DNA of 64,000 bases from Symbiodinium natans. Lineage: Eukaryota > Sar > Dinophyceae > Suessiales > Symbiodiniaceae. Numbering within the stretch: position 1 is the first letter of the stretch; every line of letters starts with the position of its first letter. Below, in pieces: positions 1 to 11,429 of the stretch. The notes under the pieces are model-generated. The model was not told where the DNA came from. It saw only the letters and a list, made by a program, of their open reading frames with translations, and made no database searches. Made by a program: the position numbers and the translations under genes. The stretch lies in the NCBI GenBank assembly GCA_905221605.1, contig CAJNDS010001502.1, forward strand, positions 1 through 64,000, written 5' to 3'.

Positions 1-1078
1 CACCATGACAGCCCAAAACCGACCAAGCGGACAACTTCGTGACGACCCAAAACCACCCAAGCGGACAACACCATGACACCCCAAAATCGACGAAGCGGAC
101 AACACTGTGACAACCCAAAACCGCCCAAGCGGACAACACCGTGACAGCCCAAAACCGACCAAGCGGACAAGACCGTGACAACCTAAAACCACCCAAGCGG
201 ACCAAGCGGACAACACTATGACAGCCCAAAACCAACCAAGCGGACAACACCGTGACAGCTCAAAACCACCCAAGCGGATCAGGCGAAGAAATTGTCATAG
301 CCCAAAACCGACCAAGCAGACAATACCGTGACAGCCCGAAACCGCCTAAGCGGACCAAGCGGACAACACCGTGACAACCCAAAACCGACCAAGCGGACAG
401 CACCGTGACAGCCCAAAACCGCCCAAGCAGACAACACCGTGACAGCCCAAAACCGACCAAGCGGACAACACCATGACAACCCAAAACCACCCAAGCGGAC
501 CAAACGGACAATACCACAACAACCCAAAACCGACCAAACAGACAACACCATGACAACCCAAAACCACCAAAGCAGACCAAGCGGACAACACCATAACAAC
601 CCAAAACCGACCAAGCAGACAACACCGTGACAGCCCAAAACCGCCCAAGCGGACAACACCGTGACAACGAACATCCGACCAAACAGACAACACCGTGACA
701 ACCCAAAACAAACGGACAACACCATGACGGCCCAAAACCGACCAAGCGGACAGCACCGTGACAACCCAAAAGCGCCCAAGCGGACAACGCCGCGACAGCC
801 CAAAACCGCCCAAGCGGACCAAGCGGACAACACCGCGACAGCCCAAAACCGCCCAAAACCGACCAAGCGGACAACACCGTGACAGCCCAAAACCGCCCAA
901 GCGGACAACACCGTGACAGCCCAAAACAGACCAAGTGGACAGCACCGTGACAGCCCAAAACCGCCCAAGCGGACCAAGCGGACAACGCCGTAACAGCCCA
1001 AAACCGACCAAGCGGACAACACCATGACAGCCCAAAACCTCCCAAGCGGACCAAGCGGACAACGCCGTGACAGCCCAA
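1..1078. repeat. 34-bp minisatellite array
   Basis: A tandem array fills the left edge. Each unit has a GTGACAGCCCAAAAC box followed by a CCAAGCGGACAA box, with a period of 34 bp. Some units carry an extra CCAAGCGGA (about 43 bp), so length varies in 9-bp steps. Units differ by a few substitutions. Long open frames on both strands here are by-products of the repeat and not genes. The array is open at the left edge, so its true length is unknown. Confidence 0.95.
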
Positions 1079-1106
1079 GGAAAGCCTAAACCTCAATCCG
1101 GGTGAT

Positions 1107-1200
1107 TCCTAAAATTCCCGGAATTTTCAGCTCCGGGTGATTCCCAAAATTCCCAGGATTTTTAGACAATAAGCGTTAAAATTCCCGGAATTTTCAGGAT
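1107..1200. repeat. three near-palindromic AT/CCCGG elements
   Basis: AAAATTCCCGGAATTTT occurs at 1111-1127 and 1178-1194, with a diverged copy at 1146-1163. Two copies are preceded by a shared CCGGGTGATTCC segment. Each is almost its own reverse complement. They border the minisatellite, and no function is evident. Confidence 0.7.
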
Positions 1201-1796
1201 CCCCCTGCAAGGCCCTCACAAGCAGCCAAATCGACCGGAAGAGGAGGTGGGGCATCCGACAGGGCGGCCGCAGAGCGAAAATAAGGGTCGAGCCCGTAGC
1301 CTTTGAAGATAAGCTCAGAAAATTCATAATAAAAATCCGCTAAATACAAGAGATCATATGAGATAAAATATCCCCCCATCATTTTGAAAGTATCCAATAC
1401 CAATCCAATTCGAAAATTATTTCAAATAGAAAGCGAAAATATATTTTCAACGACGATGATTTCAATGCGCGAAATAAATTCCATGAGATCTTGAAGTACA
1501 GCAACTTACCCAATGTATCGAGAGTATGTATAGCCTCTTTCCAATCTTTTGAAGGCACGAACTTCAGTTTCTGCAAGCTGCTGGTTTCGCATCTTGCTCA
1601 TGCCGCTCTGCCCACAGCCAACAAGTACCCGCAAGTCGAATCCTTATCTCGCCAGAGTTGCAGAATTGACTCAGTTGACGTGGGAACCCCTGAGGTCGGA
1701 ACTTCACAGGCTAGCGTGGCCCTTGTACGATCATTGGCTTCCCACGCCTCCTGTCCCACCTTGCATGGAGGTGCAAGGCTCTGATCGCGTGGGTAC

Positions 1797-2033
1797 TTAA
1801 CATGACGCAATACCTCTTTTGACTTTGACAGAAGCAAGGCCGCCTAAGGCAAACGGAAGAGGATTTTGCACCGCAGGTGGTGGAGGTGCTTTGCGCAAGT
1901 CTTTCTGCAGGTATCTCCTCATGTTGTAGTATGGCCGGAGCTTGACTTTGCTGTGCGTCGCAAGCAGGAACTTCCCCATCATGTCTTTGGATGACGCCAG
2001 CTCCTCCACACTGTGGACGTTGTTGTGCAGCAA
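1797..2033 (-). CDS. exon-like block, unknown protein
   Basis: The minus strand reads as ordinary protein with NNVHSVEELASSKDMMG followed by RPYYNMRRYLQKDLRK, and is then cut by proline-rich, less convincing sequence. No family was recognised. Real exon limits are not visible. The surrounding sequence is interrupted in all frames, as expected for short exons. The call rests on amino-acid composition only. Confidence 0.3.
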   Translation of the reverse strand: MLHNNVHSVEELASSKDMMGKFLLATHSKVKLRPYYNMRRYLQKDLRKAPPPPAVQNPLPFALGGLASVKVKRGIASC

Positions 2034-2294
2034 CCTGGATCACTGCATATGGATTCTGAAATTTTTTGGGTGTCCACATCGAGATCCTCAACGTATAGGA
2101 GGATGTCGGGCCCTCTTTCGTGCTTTTGAAATCAAAGGCCAACCCTCTACCCAGGGGTCTCCTTTAGAACCTTGGCGGGAGGGGGGAGGAACGTGCAGCG
2201 AGGATCCACATGGCCTTTCGACATGAGGGGGGCGGAAACCCATGAAAGAGGGCCCAACGTCAGGGCCCTCTGAACATGAAGCAAAAGAATAATC

Positions 2295-2520
2295 TTAAAG
2301 GGACCCGAGGAACCATGTAGACACCTCCTCAAGAGCGGATGGATGTTCGACGAGATCTGCGTGGTCCGCGAACTTTTCGAAGTTCCCGATGTTGCTCTTC
2401 GCGTTCACAACTGCTTCCCCAAAACACTTCTGTGCCAGTCCAATCTGTATGCAGTGCTTGGACGAAGGATGGCAGTCATCGCTGCTCGCGCAAGTACAAC
2501 CTGAGGAGAAGATGCAAGAC
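2295..2520 (-). CDS. exon-like block, Cys-rich
   Basis: The minus strand reads a cysteine-rich segment (SSDDCHPSSKHC) followed by NAKSNIGNFEKFADHADLVE and an acidic stretch. Composition is protein-like and the strand matches the block at 1.8-2.0 kb, so both may belong to one gene. No family recognised. An (AT)n run at 2568-2586 lies upstream on the coding strand and is probably intronic. Confidence 0.3.
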
Positions 2521-4309
2521 CCATGCAAGGCTTCAAAGTATGGGCCCTTTAATTTGAGGGTCCATATACATATATATATATATATGCCCATATAAGTAAT
2601 TACCCTCGAAACAATCAACAGTGGAGGTTGGTCCTGGAGCATGGGCTTCGGAAAACACGCGGCGTGTGGCGGCCATGTATGGTAAATTCTGTCCGAGGAC
2701 CCGCTCCGTCACACTTCGTCTTGGCTTTCGCCCGCAAGGCACGTCCAGGAAAGGAGGCTGACTCCTGGGATGCCGAGCTTGCGCCAACCACCAAACACGC
2801 CAAACACGCAAGCAAGAACGCCATGGGCGAGACTGCCAGCTTGTGTGGCATCATGGGCAATAAGACAAAAGCCACGGTACTTACGTCTTCGGTGGGCACA
2901 TCATGTGGAAGCATCTATATGGAACTACTGCTCGGAGTGAACACACCGGGTCGCCAGCACCGCACTATCGAACACGCTGGAACACAGGCATGGCATACTT
3001 CATCACGTGCACAGCAAACACCACCCAAACATGCATGCGAGGTCGCTAGTGCAGCTAGTGTTGCACTCGCTCTCTTTTTTGCTAACGGAGCCGCTTCAAC
3101 CTGTCTAAGATGTCCCACTCCAGGTAGAGCTGGCGGCAGGAGCAGTGCTGGGACGTCCGGGCTTCCAGGTCTGCTGGGCGGGGATGTTGTTGGCTTACAG
3201 AAAGCAGAATGGTGCATTCAGACAGGATCCTGATTCTGAGCACTGGATGTTCTGACTTCCACGATCAAGGGTTGCCTGTGCTTAACTCCAGCAAGCCATG
3301 AATCGTGTCAGAAAGCTTGCAGCCCTGAGCTCGCGGCCTCTTCCACAAGCATGTTCACGTTTTCCACCACCTCTGAGGCCATTTGAAGAGTGCTGGTTGC
3401 AGGGCTCAGGTGTGGTTTGGGGTTTCATAGGCCCGACAGCCCTACAGTAAGTAAGCTCCGACATGCGAGAGTCCGAAGGTACTGCAGATGCCCGAAGTCT
3501 ACGTGCCTCGTGCACAGAGACGGCGCCGTTCTCCTCCGCCCAGCGCACAATCTGCGGAGCCTTCCGCATTGAAGAAGAAGCTGGGGCGACCACCCTTATA
3601 ATTCACAGCTCTCAAGCTCTCAGTTTGTCTACTAGTGGCTTTGGGCGGGGGCATTTCTGAGTCGTCCCGAGTGCCTGATTCAATTCGTGATTTTGGCGCC
3701 CACGGTTCCCACAAAGACCGTGTTGAAGAGAAGGGCAGCGATCCACACGTTTCACGCGGCCAGCCGGCCACGGTGCGGAGGGGCCACTCCACATTGCTTT
3801 TATGATACGAAATTCGTAAAAGATTTCTTTTTTATCGTTCCCCCCCTTCCCACCCAGTCTCCCCACCTACTTGTAATCCTTAGTTTTTGTTTCCAAATGC
3901 CGCTCCCAAGCGCGTGCTCGAGTACCACGACGGAGGTACTTGTTGCAAGCGTCACCTACAGTAGCACTATCCGAGGCCCAAAAGCGTCGACAGTCCCAGC
4001 GTTTCGCGATACGGAGTATTGCAAGCCCCCGAAAACGGGACCAAGTGGGAGCGCGATCTGGACCACTGGATGTGCACGGAACCTAGCGAGACCACGATTT
4101 GTCACCTCGCGACACCCCGCCATGACAGGAAACAGTGACTGCAATGTATTGCGGTGAAAGAAAAAATGTGGCACCACCAGGTGCAAAAAGGCAACTCAGC
4201 AATTTCCTCCTGTGCAAATCACACAAGATACATGAGCTCTTCGCTCAGTCTTCTGTTCGTCATTTGTCTTGTCTATCTTCGTTCTGCTACCTCATTACGG
4301 CTTCTTACT

Positions 4310-4465
4310 ATTATTCTTTTTCTTCTTCTTCTTCTTCTTATTCTTCTTCTTCTGATTCTTCTTCTTCTGATTCTTCTTCTTCTTCTTCTTCTTCTTCTTC
4401 TTCTTCTTCTTCTTCTTCTTCTTCTTCTTCTTCTTCTTCTTCTTCTTCTTCTTCTTCTTCTTCTT

Positions 4466-4496
<31 letters not shown>

Positions 4497-4497
4497 G
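4310..4497. repeat. (TTC)n microsatellite
   Basis: About 185 bp of TTC repeats, interrupted by TTA and TGA near the start and pure afterwards. The poly-Ser and poly-Leu readings are artefacts. It is a polypyrimidine tract on the plus strand. Confidence 0.97.
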
Positions 4498-4811
4498 TCT
4501 TCTACTTCTTCGTCGTGCTCCTTACAAAGCAATAAAGTTCGAAGAACACAGGCAAACAACAAGGAAGCCTATATGAAAGACTAGCACTCTTTCCTCCACC
4601 TCACTGGGAATCGAGCTGCCTGCCTTTAGAGGCACTCCTCCAATATAGCTACGAATAGGAGCTTTACAACTCGCAGCTTTGAGAGGGCTGTTGCGCAGGC
4701 CTCGCTTTCAAGGCCCACGCTGCACAGGGCCTGGCTCTGATGTATTGGAACAGTGCACATTACAGGTGGTATGTTTCTGCACAAGCTCTGACATGACCAA
4801 GAACGCAAGGC

Positions 4812-5185
4812 AGTAGCAAGCCTCACATCTGTTCAGTTCAACTTGGACAAGGAATGCACGGTCTACCTGGAACAGGCCCGGGACGGCTTCCCTACCTGCA
4901 AGGCCGTCTGACAAGGCAGAGGACCGGAAGCATGCACCACTCATGCATGCACTGGCGCCAGATACGCTACGGCAGACAAAGAGCTTCCAACTACGTGCAG
5001 CCTGGCGCTTCACCCCAGGAGACTTCCTGGCGCGTGAGCGCTTCATTGGGGCATGGTCGGCTCCGACTGTGTGGGTGAACGATCAAGATATCGTTAAAAA
5101 TCTACGGCCCTATGGGGCACCTAGCATCGCGCACAAAGTACGGCTCCATCACGTCAGGCAAGCACAAGTAATCGTTAGTTGCTGA
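4812..5185 (+). CDS. exon-like block on plus strand
   Basis: Two adjacent plus-strand frames read like protein. 4812-4910 gives SVQFNLDKECTVYLEQARDG, and from about 4907 another frame gives LAPDTLRQTKSFQLRAA then RFTPGDFLARERFIGAW. The frame change may be an exon junction that I could not place. It is one of the few plus-strand blocks in a window dominated by minus-strand coding. No family recognised. Confidence 0.4.
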
Positions 5186-6164
5186 TGTCGCTGGCCTCCG
5201 CAGCCACTGGCGCGTCCCAGGCAACCTTCAGCATTGAGGCACGAAACATCATCCTTCGCTGATTCTGAGACAAGGCGTAGAAGCCGAGGTATGTTTGCTC
5301 TTGTCAGCTCACCACTCACCTTGCTTTGCCTCTGTGGCCATCGGCGCATCGCCCCAGAGACCGCCACCCTTCTCCTGTCGCCAAAACTGGAGTTAACCCC
5401 GAAGAACTCCATCACTACCCGTTGGGCAACTCAACAAAGGTCAGGAGATGACTGCAGGAGTTGCACATCAGCGGCCCTTCTTGAAACCTTCGGCCCATGG
5501 GATCCCATGCCCGGAGACCCCGGCAAAGGGGCCTCCCCTGGCTCCTGCGCGGGCTCTTCTGCCTCAGACTCAGGCCGAGACTATACTTCTCATCTGTATC
5601 ATCTGTATTGTAACGCGCAGGTCATGCGGTAGCAAGGGATGACGACCAAGGCTTTTCCACTGTTGCACAGGCACAGGCAAGAAAGCAAGAACGCGTGACT
5701 GGCTAACGGGCGGACTGAGTGAGCGAGACTTTTTAGAGGGAAGCGGAGACGTGAGAGAATTCGCATGACTCCCCACAGACACTCTACACACTTCTAATTT
5801 AGGGCCCGCGTCCAGGGCATCCTTTCTATAAGGGAACTCGATTTCTGCGTCTCTAATTTGGGACCCGGTACCCTCGGCGCTACGGCGCCCCAAACCCCTA
5901 CAGCCCTTTTGAGGAGCCAGCCTCGGCCAGGGGCCTGCCAGCAGAATGAGATGCAGTGTCTCTTTGCAGCACCCCCTTGCCACGATCCCTAGCTCTCGCT
6001 ACAAGGGGGAGGGGGGGGGGAAAGAACCGTAGATCCTAACAACTTTGCAGTCATAGGGAGCCTTCTTTCCATCTACCCATCTACTGAGTCGTTTCAGAGG
6101 CTTCCCTAGCGCACCTGTTGTGCTGAGCCTGCGCGCCGATCCATACCCTGACAAGGGTTGTTTA

Positions 6165-6312
6165 GGGTCTAAGGTTCAGGGCAGTTCAGGGCTTTTGGTT
6201 TGGATGGTTTTAGGGTTTAGAGTTTAGGGTTTAGGGTTTAGGGGCCGACGGTGTTGTCCAGGGGTTAGGGGTTCGGGGTTTACGGTTTAGGGTTGCAGGC
6301 TGGGGTTTAGGC
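6165..6312. repeat. degenerate TTTAGGG tract
   Basis: Runs of TTTAGGG and variants (GGGTTTAGAG, GGGTTCGG, GGTTTACGG). It resembles the plant/alveolate telomere repeat but is imperfect and interstitial. It lies just downstream, on the minus strand, of the exon-like block at 6.3-6.66 kb. Confidence 0.85.
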
Positions 6313-6314
6313 TT

Positions 6315-6656
6315 TCACGTGGCCCTGCCCATTTTGGAGCTGCGATGCGCCGAGCTTTGCTGAAGTGTTTTCCAGCGTATGCACCCGTGGCCAGAAAGAG
6401 TCATCAATGCCTTGCTGGCCTCTTTGCCGGTGTCTCCCTCACTGGCGGCTCCTGCAGGGGCCAACCGACTTTGTAAGTTCCGGATGACAACTAATGATAG
6501 CTGAGGGCTCTTGATGGCATGGACCCAAAACTCAGAGTAGAGAAATCGATGCCTCGTCAGGTTCTGTTGGGAGCTCAGCCGCACTCCACTCAACCTTGTC
6601 AGGGCAATTGCTGAAGCGGAGGGCCGCAAGCTTAGCCAGCCCCAGCACATCACCAC
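6315..6656 (-). CDS. exon-like block, unknown
   Basis: The minus strand is open for 113 codons. The middle part (RFLYSEFWVHAIKSPQLSLV, then IRNLQSRLAPAGA and GKEASKALMTL) has convincing protein composition with an amphipathic, helix-like pattern. The first ~20 and last ~20 codons are less convincing and may be intron. No family recognised. Confidence 0.35.
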   Translation of the reverse strand: MVMCWGWLSLRPSASAIALTRLSGVRLSSQQNLTRHRFLYSEFWVHAIKSPQLSLVVIRNLQSRLAPAGAASEGDTGKEASKALMTLSGHGCIRWKTLQQSSAHRSSKMGRAT

Positions 6657-6708
6657 CCATCATCATTACCAAAGCAGGCCCACAAAATTGAAAGCTCGCG
6701 CACTTAAT

Positions 6709-7257
6709 CTACGAAGCACAGCTGCCATCATGGTAACCGTTAGATGAGAACAGTACTCGCAAGTGATGGTGCGATAGCAAACGCAGATCTTGTTGAAACG
6801 CTGACTCATTGTTCTTTCCTAGCGTGTCCTGCCTGAGTGCCGTAGTATTGCAAGATACCTGCCCACATTGTGCCAAGGCAGTGAGCTTCAGTTGAGGGCA
6901 GTTGGTGTCGGGCATGCATTTCAATACTCGGCCGTATGTCGACCCAACTGATGAGTGGGCATGGCATGGTGCAGGCATGCAAAGGCGAGACCCCGGGCTC
7001 TCACAGACATGAGCTGAAGTCTCTCCGTCCGAAGAGCCTTCGACCAGCTCCCGTCGGGCTGCCTGCACAAAAGCAAAACAACTGTGCACCACCTGACCAC
7101 TGCCACAGGGCTGCTGGGTGCCATGGCGGCAGGACCCTGTCGACTGCCTCCACCGCGGGAGCTGCACCCGCAATGTCCACAGCGAGCCTAGCACAGCTCG
7201 AACGACAAACACATTCGCTTGGAGCAAATGCTTTGCTACACTGCAATGATAAGGCAA
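6709..7257 (-). CDS. 182-codon open block, unknown
   Basis: An unusually long uninterrupted minus-strand frame for this region. The distal part (YGRVLKCMPDTNCPQLKL, CGQVSCNTTALRQDTLG, FQQDLRLLSHHHLRVLF) looks coding. Other frames on both strands are also long here, so strand and exact extent are uncertain. No family recognised. Confidence 0.35.
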   Translation of the reverse strand: MPYHCSVAKHLLQANVFVVRAVLGSLWTLRVQLPRWRQSTGSCRHGTQQPCGSGQVVHSCFAFVQAARRELVEGSSDGETSAHVCESPGSRLCMPAPCHAHSSVGSTYGRVLKCMPDTNCPQLKLTALAQCGQVSCNTTALRQDTLGKNNESAFQQDLRLLSHHHLRVLFSSNGYHDGSCAS

Positions 7258-8250
7258 ATGTTACAGCAAACCTCCGCAACAAAGATTCTCCTCCGCAGGC
7301 CAAGGTGGTTGAGGGCATTTTGGGGGTTTGGGCGGCCAAAACCGAAAACAATGAGAAGCTGAAACATGCCGTAACACGAAACCACTTGCCACTCAAGCCA
7401 TGTCTGCCGCAACGCAGGCCAGCTATGCCCGGCTGGCAGTCCATGCTTCCTGTTGCCCGAAGGGAGTGGCTGTTGAGGGCTTCCAGGGTTTCTCCCCAGT
7501 TCTAAGGCTGTCAAGGTGTAGGCCCAGGCAAAAACGTCCCGACTCCTTGCATTCTCGGATATGTGAGTTTAGAAGTAACTCCTACACCTTGGGGTTTAGG
7601 GCTCAAGGATCGTTCCTGGTGGCGCGCGGCAGGTTGAGGTGTGCACGGTTTGCGGGCTTAGCGGTATCCTCAATAGCGGGCCTGACTTCTGACAATCGTG
7701 CCGCTGATAGGCCGAACTTGGCAGCCAGAATTTCCAGGTCCCCCTGCAGGGATGTCAAGGAATCCGTTAAGGATTAAGCCTTGTCTTTTGTCTTGGAGGC
7801 ATAAAGGTCTGGGTTTTGGGTGCCTCTTGCTTTCTCGAACAAGTCAGAAAGAGTAATCAGTACTCCCCTCCGTTGCCCCCCCCCCCCCGCCCCGGCACGC
7901 CCCAATACCAAATATTCCCGTTGAAGCACAATATATGTCTTAGCATATCGGGAACTATACATATTAGGACGGCAGAAGGCTTGAAGGGGCTAGGAGTGTC
8001 TCGTAGCTTCGCAGCTCCGATGCTGGGCCTCGAGGTCGTGCCTTGCCAGAGCTGACAGCGAACGCAGCCACGCGGGTGAGGCACGAAACGTGGCCTGCAC
8101 GAGATTGTACTAAAGGCTTTCGGTGTAGACTGCGTCTACATATGTATTTGCATGATACCTGTACAGAGCTACATCACACTCAAGCTCGTACATGCTAGCC
8201 TAATTCGGCATAAATCATCAAGGAGAGGGGGGGATCAAGGACTGTGCCAG
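7258..8250. other. no supported gene
   Basis: Frames on both strands are short or low in quality. There is a C-run at about 7877-7890 and mixed-composition sequence resembling intron or intergenic DNA. Nothing assignable. Confidence 0.5.
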
Positions 8251-8529
8251 CTAAATCGCAGAATCACACCGCCGAATGTTCAGGCGAAGCCTCTTCAACA
8301 AACTTCTCAATTTACACCCCCACTGTGGGAGGAGCAGCGTCGGGCAATGCAAGTCCATCCCTCGCCTGTTCTCCTTGGGACTCCATTGCAAAGCCACTGG
8401 GCCTTGCATTCTGAAGGCAGCGCAACAACATGCCCCAAAACTGCGGATCCAACTGTCGGCACCCACGATACTACACAGTCCTTCCACAAATTCGGCGGAG
8501 CAAGATTCAAAACGAACGGCAGCTTCCAT
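8251..8529 (-). CDS. exon-like block, unknown
   Basis: The minus strand reads AAVRFESCSAEFVEGLCSIV, then MQGPVALQWSPKENRRGMDL and GCKLRSLLKRLRLNIRR without interruption. The pattern suggests helical repeats, but no family can be named. It could be a downstream exon of the minus-strand genes at 8.9-13.6 kb. Confidence 0.4.
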   Translation of the reverse strand: MEAAVRFESCSAEFVEGLCSIVGADSWIRSFGACCCAAFRMQGPVALQWSPKENRRGMDLHCPTLLLPQWGCKLRSLLKRLRLNIRRCDSAI

Positions 8530-8867
8530 GACAACAGCGGCTAGCTTGTAGAAGCCGGCAATGTCACGTCACAACACTCACACGAACCGGTCACTACCTT
8601 CTGCCTCTCATCAACTGTTGACAGATCCACTCCTATCCTCCCTCATGGCACCCGAATCAGGAAAACATAGGGAAACTTATAGGGAAACCAAGGAGAAATC
8701 CTGGGGCAAGAACTCGGCTTTGAGAAGACAATGCGAGCCTTGCATGCTGGTGTGGATGTGCATGTTGGCTTCCGACCTGCCCACGCACAGCCATGCCAGC
8801 ATGTTGCAGGTTGGCACCACCTATCCCCCTTCTTCCCCCAAGTTCTTGAAACAGGCAGCTGAGTGCC

Positions 8868-9287
8868 TCATAGAGCTCCAAGCAGCCACAGGGTGGGGTC
8901 ACGAGCCGCGCCTGGCGCGGGGGCCAAAACGCATGCCCAAACTCTAGAAACATGGGGGGGGAGGGCCAGGGGGGTAAAAGGTTTGTCCCCAAAACGAATG
9001 ATGGCCTGAGTCTGTTGTTTTTCTCTGCTGCGGATGTCATAGTCCGCATCCGGAAAGAAGCCATTGGCATCCTCGTGAAGATGCTGGGAAAGCTGCCAAC
9101 CGTGGAGCGGACGGACCAACCAAGTAAGAAGCCCAGGCTCCTTGGTACCACCCCAGCGCTTCTTCTGCTGCTCCACAGCAAGCCTTAGAACTACAAGGAC
9201 TAAAGCAAAATCAATGAGACCGCAGAGGTCATGCTGGAATTCCTCTGATCGATTTGGCCATTCAGAAGCATCAGTACTATGCCGCAA
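8868..9287 (-). CDS. exon-like block, unknown
   Basis: The minus strand reads EEFQHDLCGLIDFALVLVVL, AVEQQKKRWGGTKEPGLL and HLHEDANGFFPDADYDIRS. The opposite strand also has a plausible stretch (VIVRIRKEAIGILVKMLGKL at 9040-9100), so strand is not fully settled. Minus is preferred because neighbouring blocks share it. No family recognised. Confidence 0.35.
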   Translation of the reverse strand: MRHSTDASEWPNRSEEFQHDLCGLIDFALVLVVLRLAVEQQKKRWGGTKEPGLLTWLVRPLHGWQLSQHLHEDANGFFPDADYDIRSREKQQTQAIIRFGDKPFTPLALPPHVSRVWACVLAPAPGAARDPTLWLLGAL

Positions 9288-9349
9288 TCATGCAACACCA
9301 GCTGGACTGATGACAAGCGGCGGTACTGCACTACACTGCTATGGTTGGT

Positions 9350-9577
9350 TCACAAATCAGCTGAGTCCCATCGCCAGACAGCTTGGGCCAAGCACGAAAC
9401 AAAATGCCAAAATGCCGAGCCACCATGACCCAAAACAAGCCAGACTTCTGCTGTCTTCTTGGTGCCTCGCATAAGGTCTTCGTAGGCTTGGCTGGCGATG
9501 TCAGCAGTGTCCTGCTGAGCAACAGGGAGTGTTGACGTCAGCCGCCTTCTCATTCGTTGGTCTTCGGGGCTGTTCAC
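9350..9577 (-). CDS. exon-like block, unknown
   Basis: The minus strand reads SPEDQRMRRRLTSTLPVAQQ then IASQAYEDLMRGTKKTAEVW. Composition is good for the first ~45 codons, after which it becomes tryptophan-rich and is probably past an exon end. Confidence 0.4.
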   Translation of the reverse strand: MNSPEDQRMRRRLTSTLPVAQQDTADIASQAYEDLMRGTKKTAEVWLVLGHGGSAFWHFVSCLAQAVWRWDSADL

Positions 9578-9729
9578 TCTAGTTTGGGTCCTGCTCAGGC
9601 GATGCCAGCAGCTCGTCCATCGCCATCCGAAAGTCGTTGAGCAGATTCCTTATCAAAGCACGAGGCAAGATGTGCCATGCAAAACACGGCTTTGCTGCCG
9701 AGCACAAAGCGGCATCTTCTTCTGAGCCA

Positions 9730-10072
9730 TCAGCATGTCCGGGGGGCCCCACCACCCGGGAGCAAAAGACAAGACCATCGGCCGGGCCTCGGGAAAGATC
9801 TAACCATCTGATCTTGTTCATAGATTTCATGGCATGCAAGCTCATCACAAATCTGACGCATCCGGTCGTCCTCGAATCGCGCACCTTCTCTTTTGACCGC
9901 GAGTCTTCCGACCGTTGGCATGTTGGGCCTTGCCCTCTATGTACAGACGTGAAGGAAGTCTCTTCGAGATCTTCAACTCTTCACGGGCACTAAACACCCA
10001 CAACTTCTTGACGTTTGACGTGGCCGTAAAACCTGAACCTTGAACCCTAAAAGATCTCTTCGTGCTCAACAA
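9730..10072 (-). CDS. exon-like blocks in two frames
   Basis: The minus strand reads VKKLWVFSAREELKISKRL and PSRLYIEG at about 10.05-9.93 kb. Another frame then gives RFEDDRMRQICDELACHEIY and EQDQMVRSFPRPG at 9.89-9.76 kb. The frame change probably marks a short intron that I could not place. No family recognised. Confidence 0.4.
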
Positions 10073-10239
10073 AATGGCTCCGCGCTCTCTGAGCTTTCAG
10101 AGGACGAAATCGAGCCCGATGATGTCTGCAGAATGAGCGTGGGAGGATCAGAGCGATAAGAGGGTTAGGCTCAAGACTGGCAGATCAGACACATGCTTGC
10201 TGCTCGCCTTCTTCCAAGCTGGAGGTCTTCAGGATGTCC

Positions 10240-10440
10240 CTGAACTCAAAAGCCCCCTAAACACTCAATAACACGCTGAACCCCCTAAACCCCTAAACCC
10301 CTCCCTCACAAGCCCCCCCCCCCCCCCCACAAACAGCCCCAAACCCCCCCCCCCCCTCCGCCCCCCTCCCAAACCCCCCAAACCCTACACCCCAAACCCT
10401 AAACCCTAAACCCTAAACCCCAAACCCCCCCAAACCCTCA
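10240..10440. repeat. CCCTAAA-like tract with poly-C
   Basis: A mixture of CCCTAAAC, ACCCCTAAACCC and long C-runs (about 10313-10330 and 10346-10355). This is the reverse orientation of the tract at 6.2 kb. Imperfect and interstitial. Confidence 0.85.
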
Positions 10441-11400
10441 ACCTTTCGATGAATCGGCCTCCCGGGCTTCATGAGCTTCGGCCAACCTCGCACCAAAAGG
10501 GCTCAGAAAGAATCCTTGGGTCCCTAAGAGGAGTCTCCCAATTACCGGAAATTTCTTGGAGTTTAGCAGCTGTTGGTTGGGTTTTATTCCGTTGGAGTCG
10601 CGAAATTATCGGCGTCTCGTCACTGGACTGAAATCTCTATTCCTTATCGTTTAGTTTAGGGTTCCACCATGTTCCACCAACAGAGGACATGATTTGGATG
10701 ACAAATGTTCAAGGACATACGAAAGGCTCGGCTAGGCCTTTGAGAATCTCACGGGTTCTACGGATGTGCCACCAATCGACAATGGAACATGACTGGGAAC
10801 ATGACTGGAAGTATGGTGGAGGATTTAGGACTTCGGGACTGGCAGAGGCACGAGAAGGAGCACGAAGGGGGGGGGGGAACACGTGGGCTCAACCTTCAAG
10901 GGGCAAACCCTCAAAGTTTCATCCGCCATCTCGAACTTTCAGACCAGCCACCCGTTCAGCGCAGAAATGCGCGAGCAGCAGCTGGCCTGCAACGGGAGTC
11001 GCGCGGACATGCGCCGAGCAATCCTCCGTCATGCTTTCACTTCGACCAAATCAAGCAAGGTAGGGGCTCGGCACGAAATTGCGTTGTAGCCTTTTGGAGT
11101 ACAGCATCGCATATTGCTACTTGTTACGGTACGTCATGGCATCATTTTTGCTCTGTTGGAGTACGGTGAGCATTCGAGGGTCTCAGCGGTAACGACACGC
11201 TGCGCTTTTCTCCGGGCTCCAGAGCACGGCGAACCAGAGAGGCCAGGGTGGCGACATCGGGGCACCTGTCCTGGGCACGATTTTTTTTAAGGGGCTCTGA
11301 GACTTTGCGGGTCCTTGGTAGGGAAGTAAGGGCTAAGGGCTTAGGGATGCTGAGGGTTTAGGGGGTTCAGAGACTCGGGTGCCTTCTATCCGATTCCATC
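10441..11400. other. no confident gene
   Basis: Plus-strand frames at 10.69-11.17 kb are open for about 125 codons in two frames at once. The G-run at 10868-10878 and the composition argue against a gene. Probably intron or intergenic. Confidence 0.4.
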
Positions 11401-11429
11401 TTCTACCCATGGATCCTGAACTCCCCTGC

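Noticed and set aside
1-1078. Possible CRISPR array
   Set aside because: Repeats are directly adjacent and imperfect, with no unique spacers; the context is eukaryotic.
260-1096. 278-codon minus-strand ORF rich in Leu, Cys and Trp
   Set aside because: It lies wholly inside the 34-bp minisatellite, and all frames are open because the unit lacks stop words.
4135-4576. Poly-Ser / poly-Leu ORFs
   Set aside because: They are products of the (TTC)n microsatellite.
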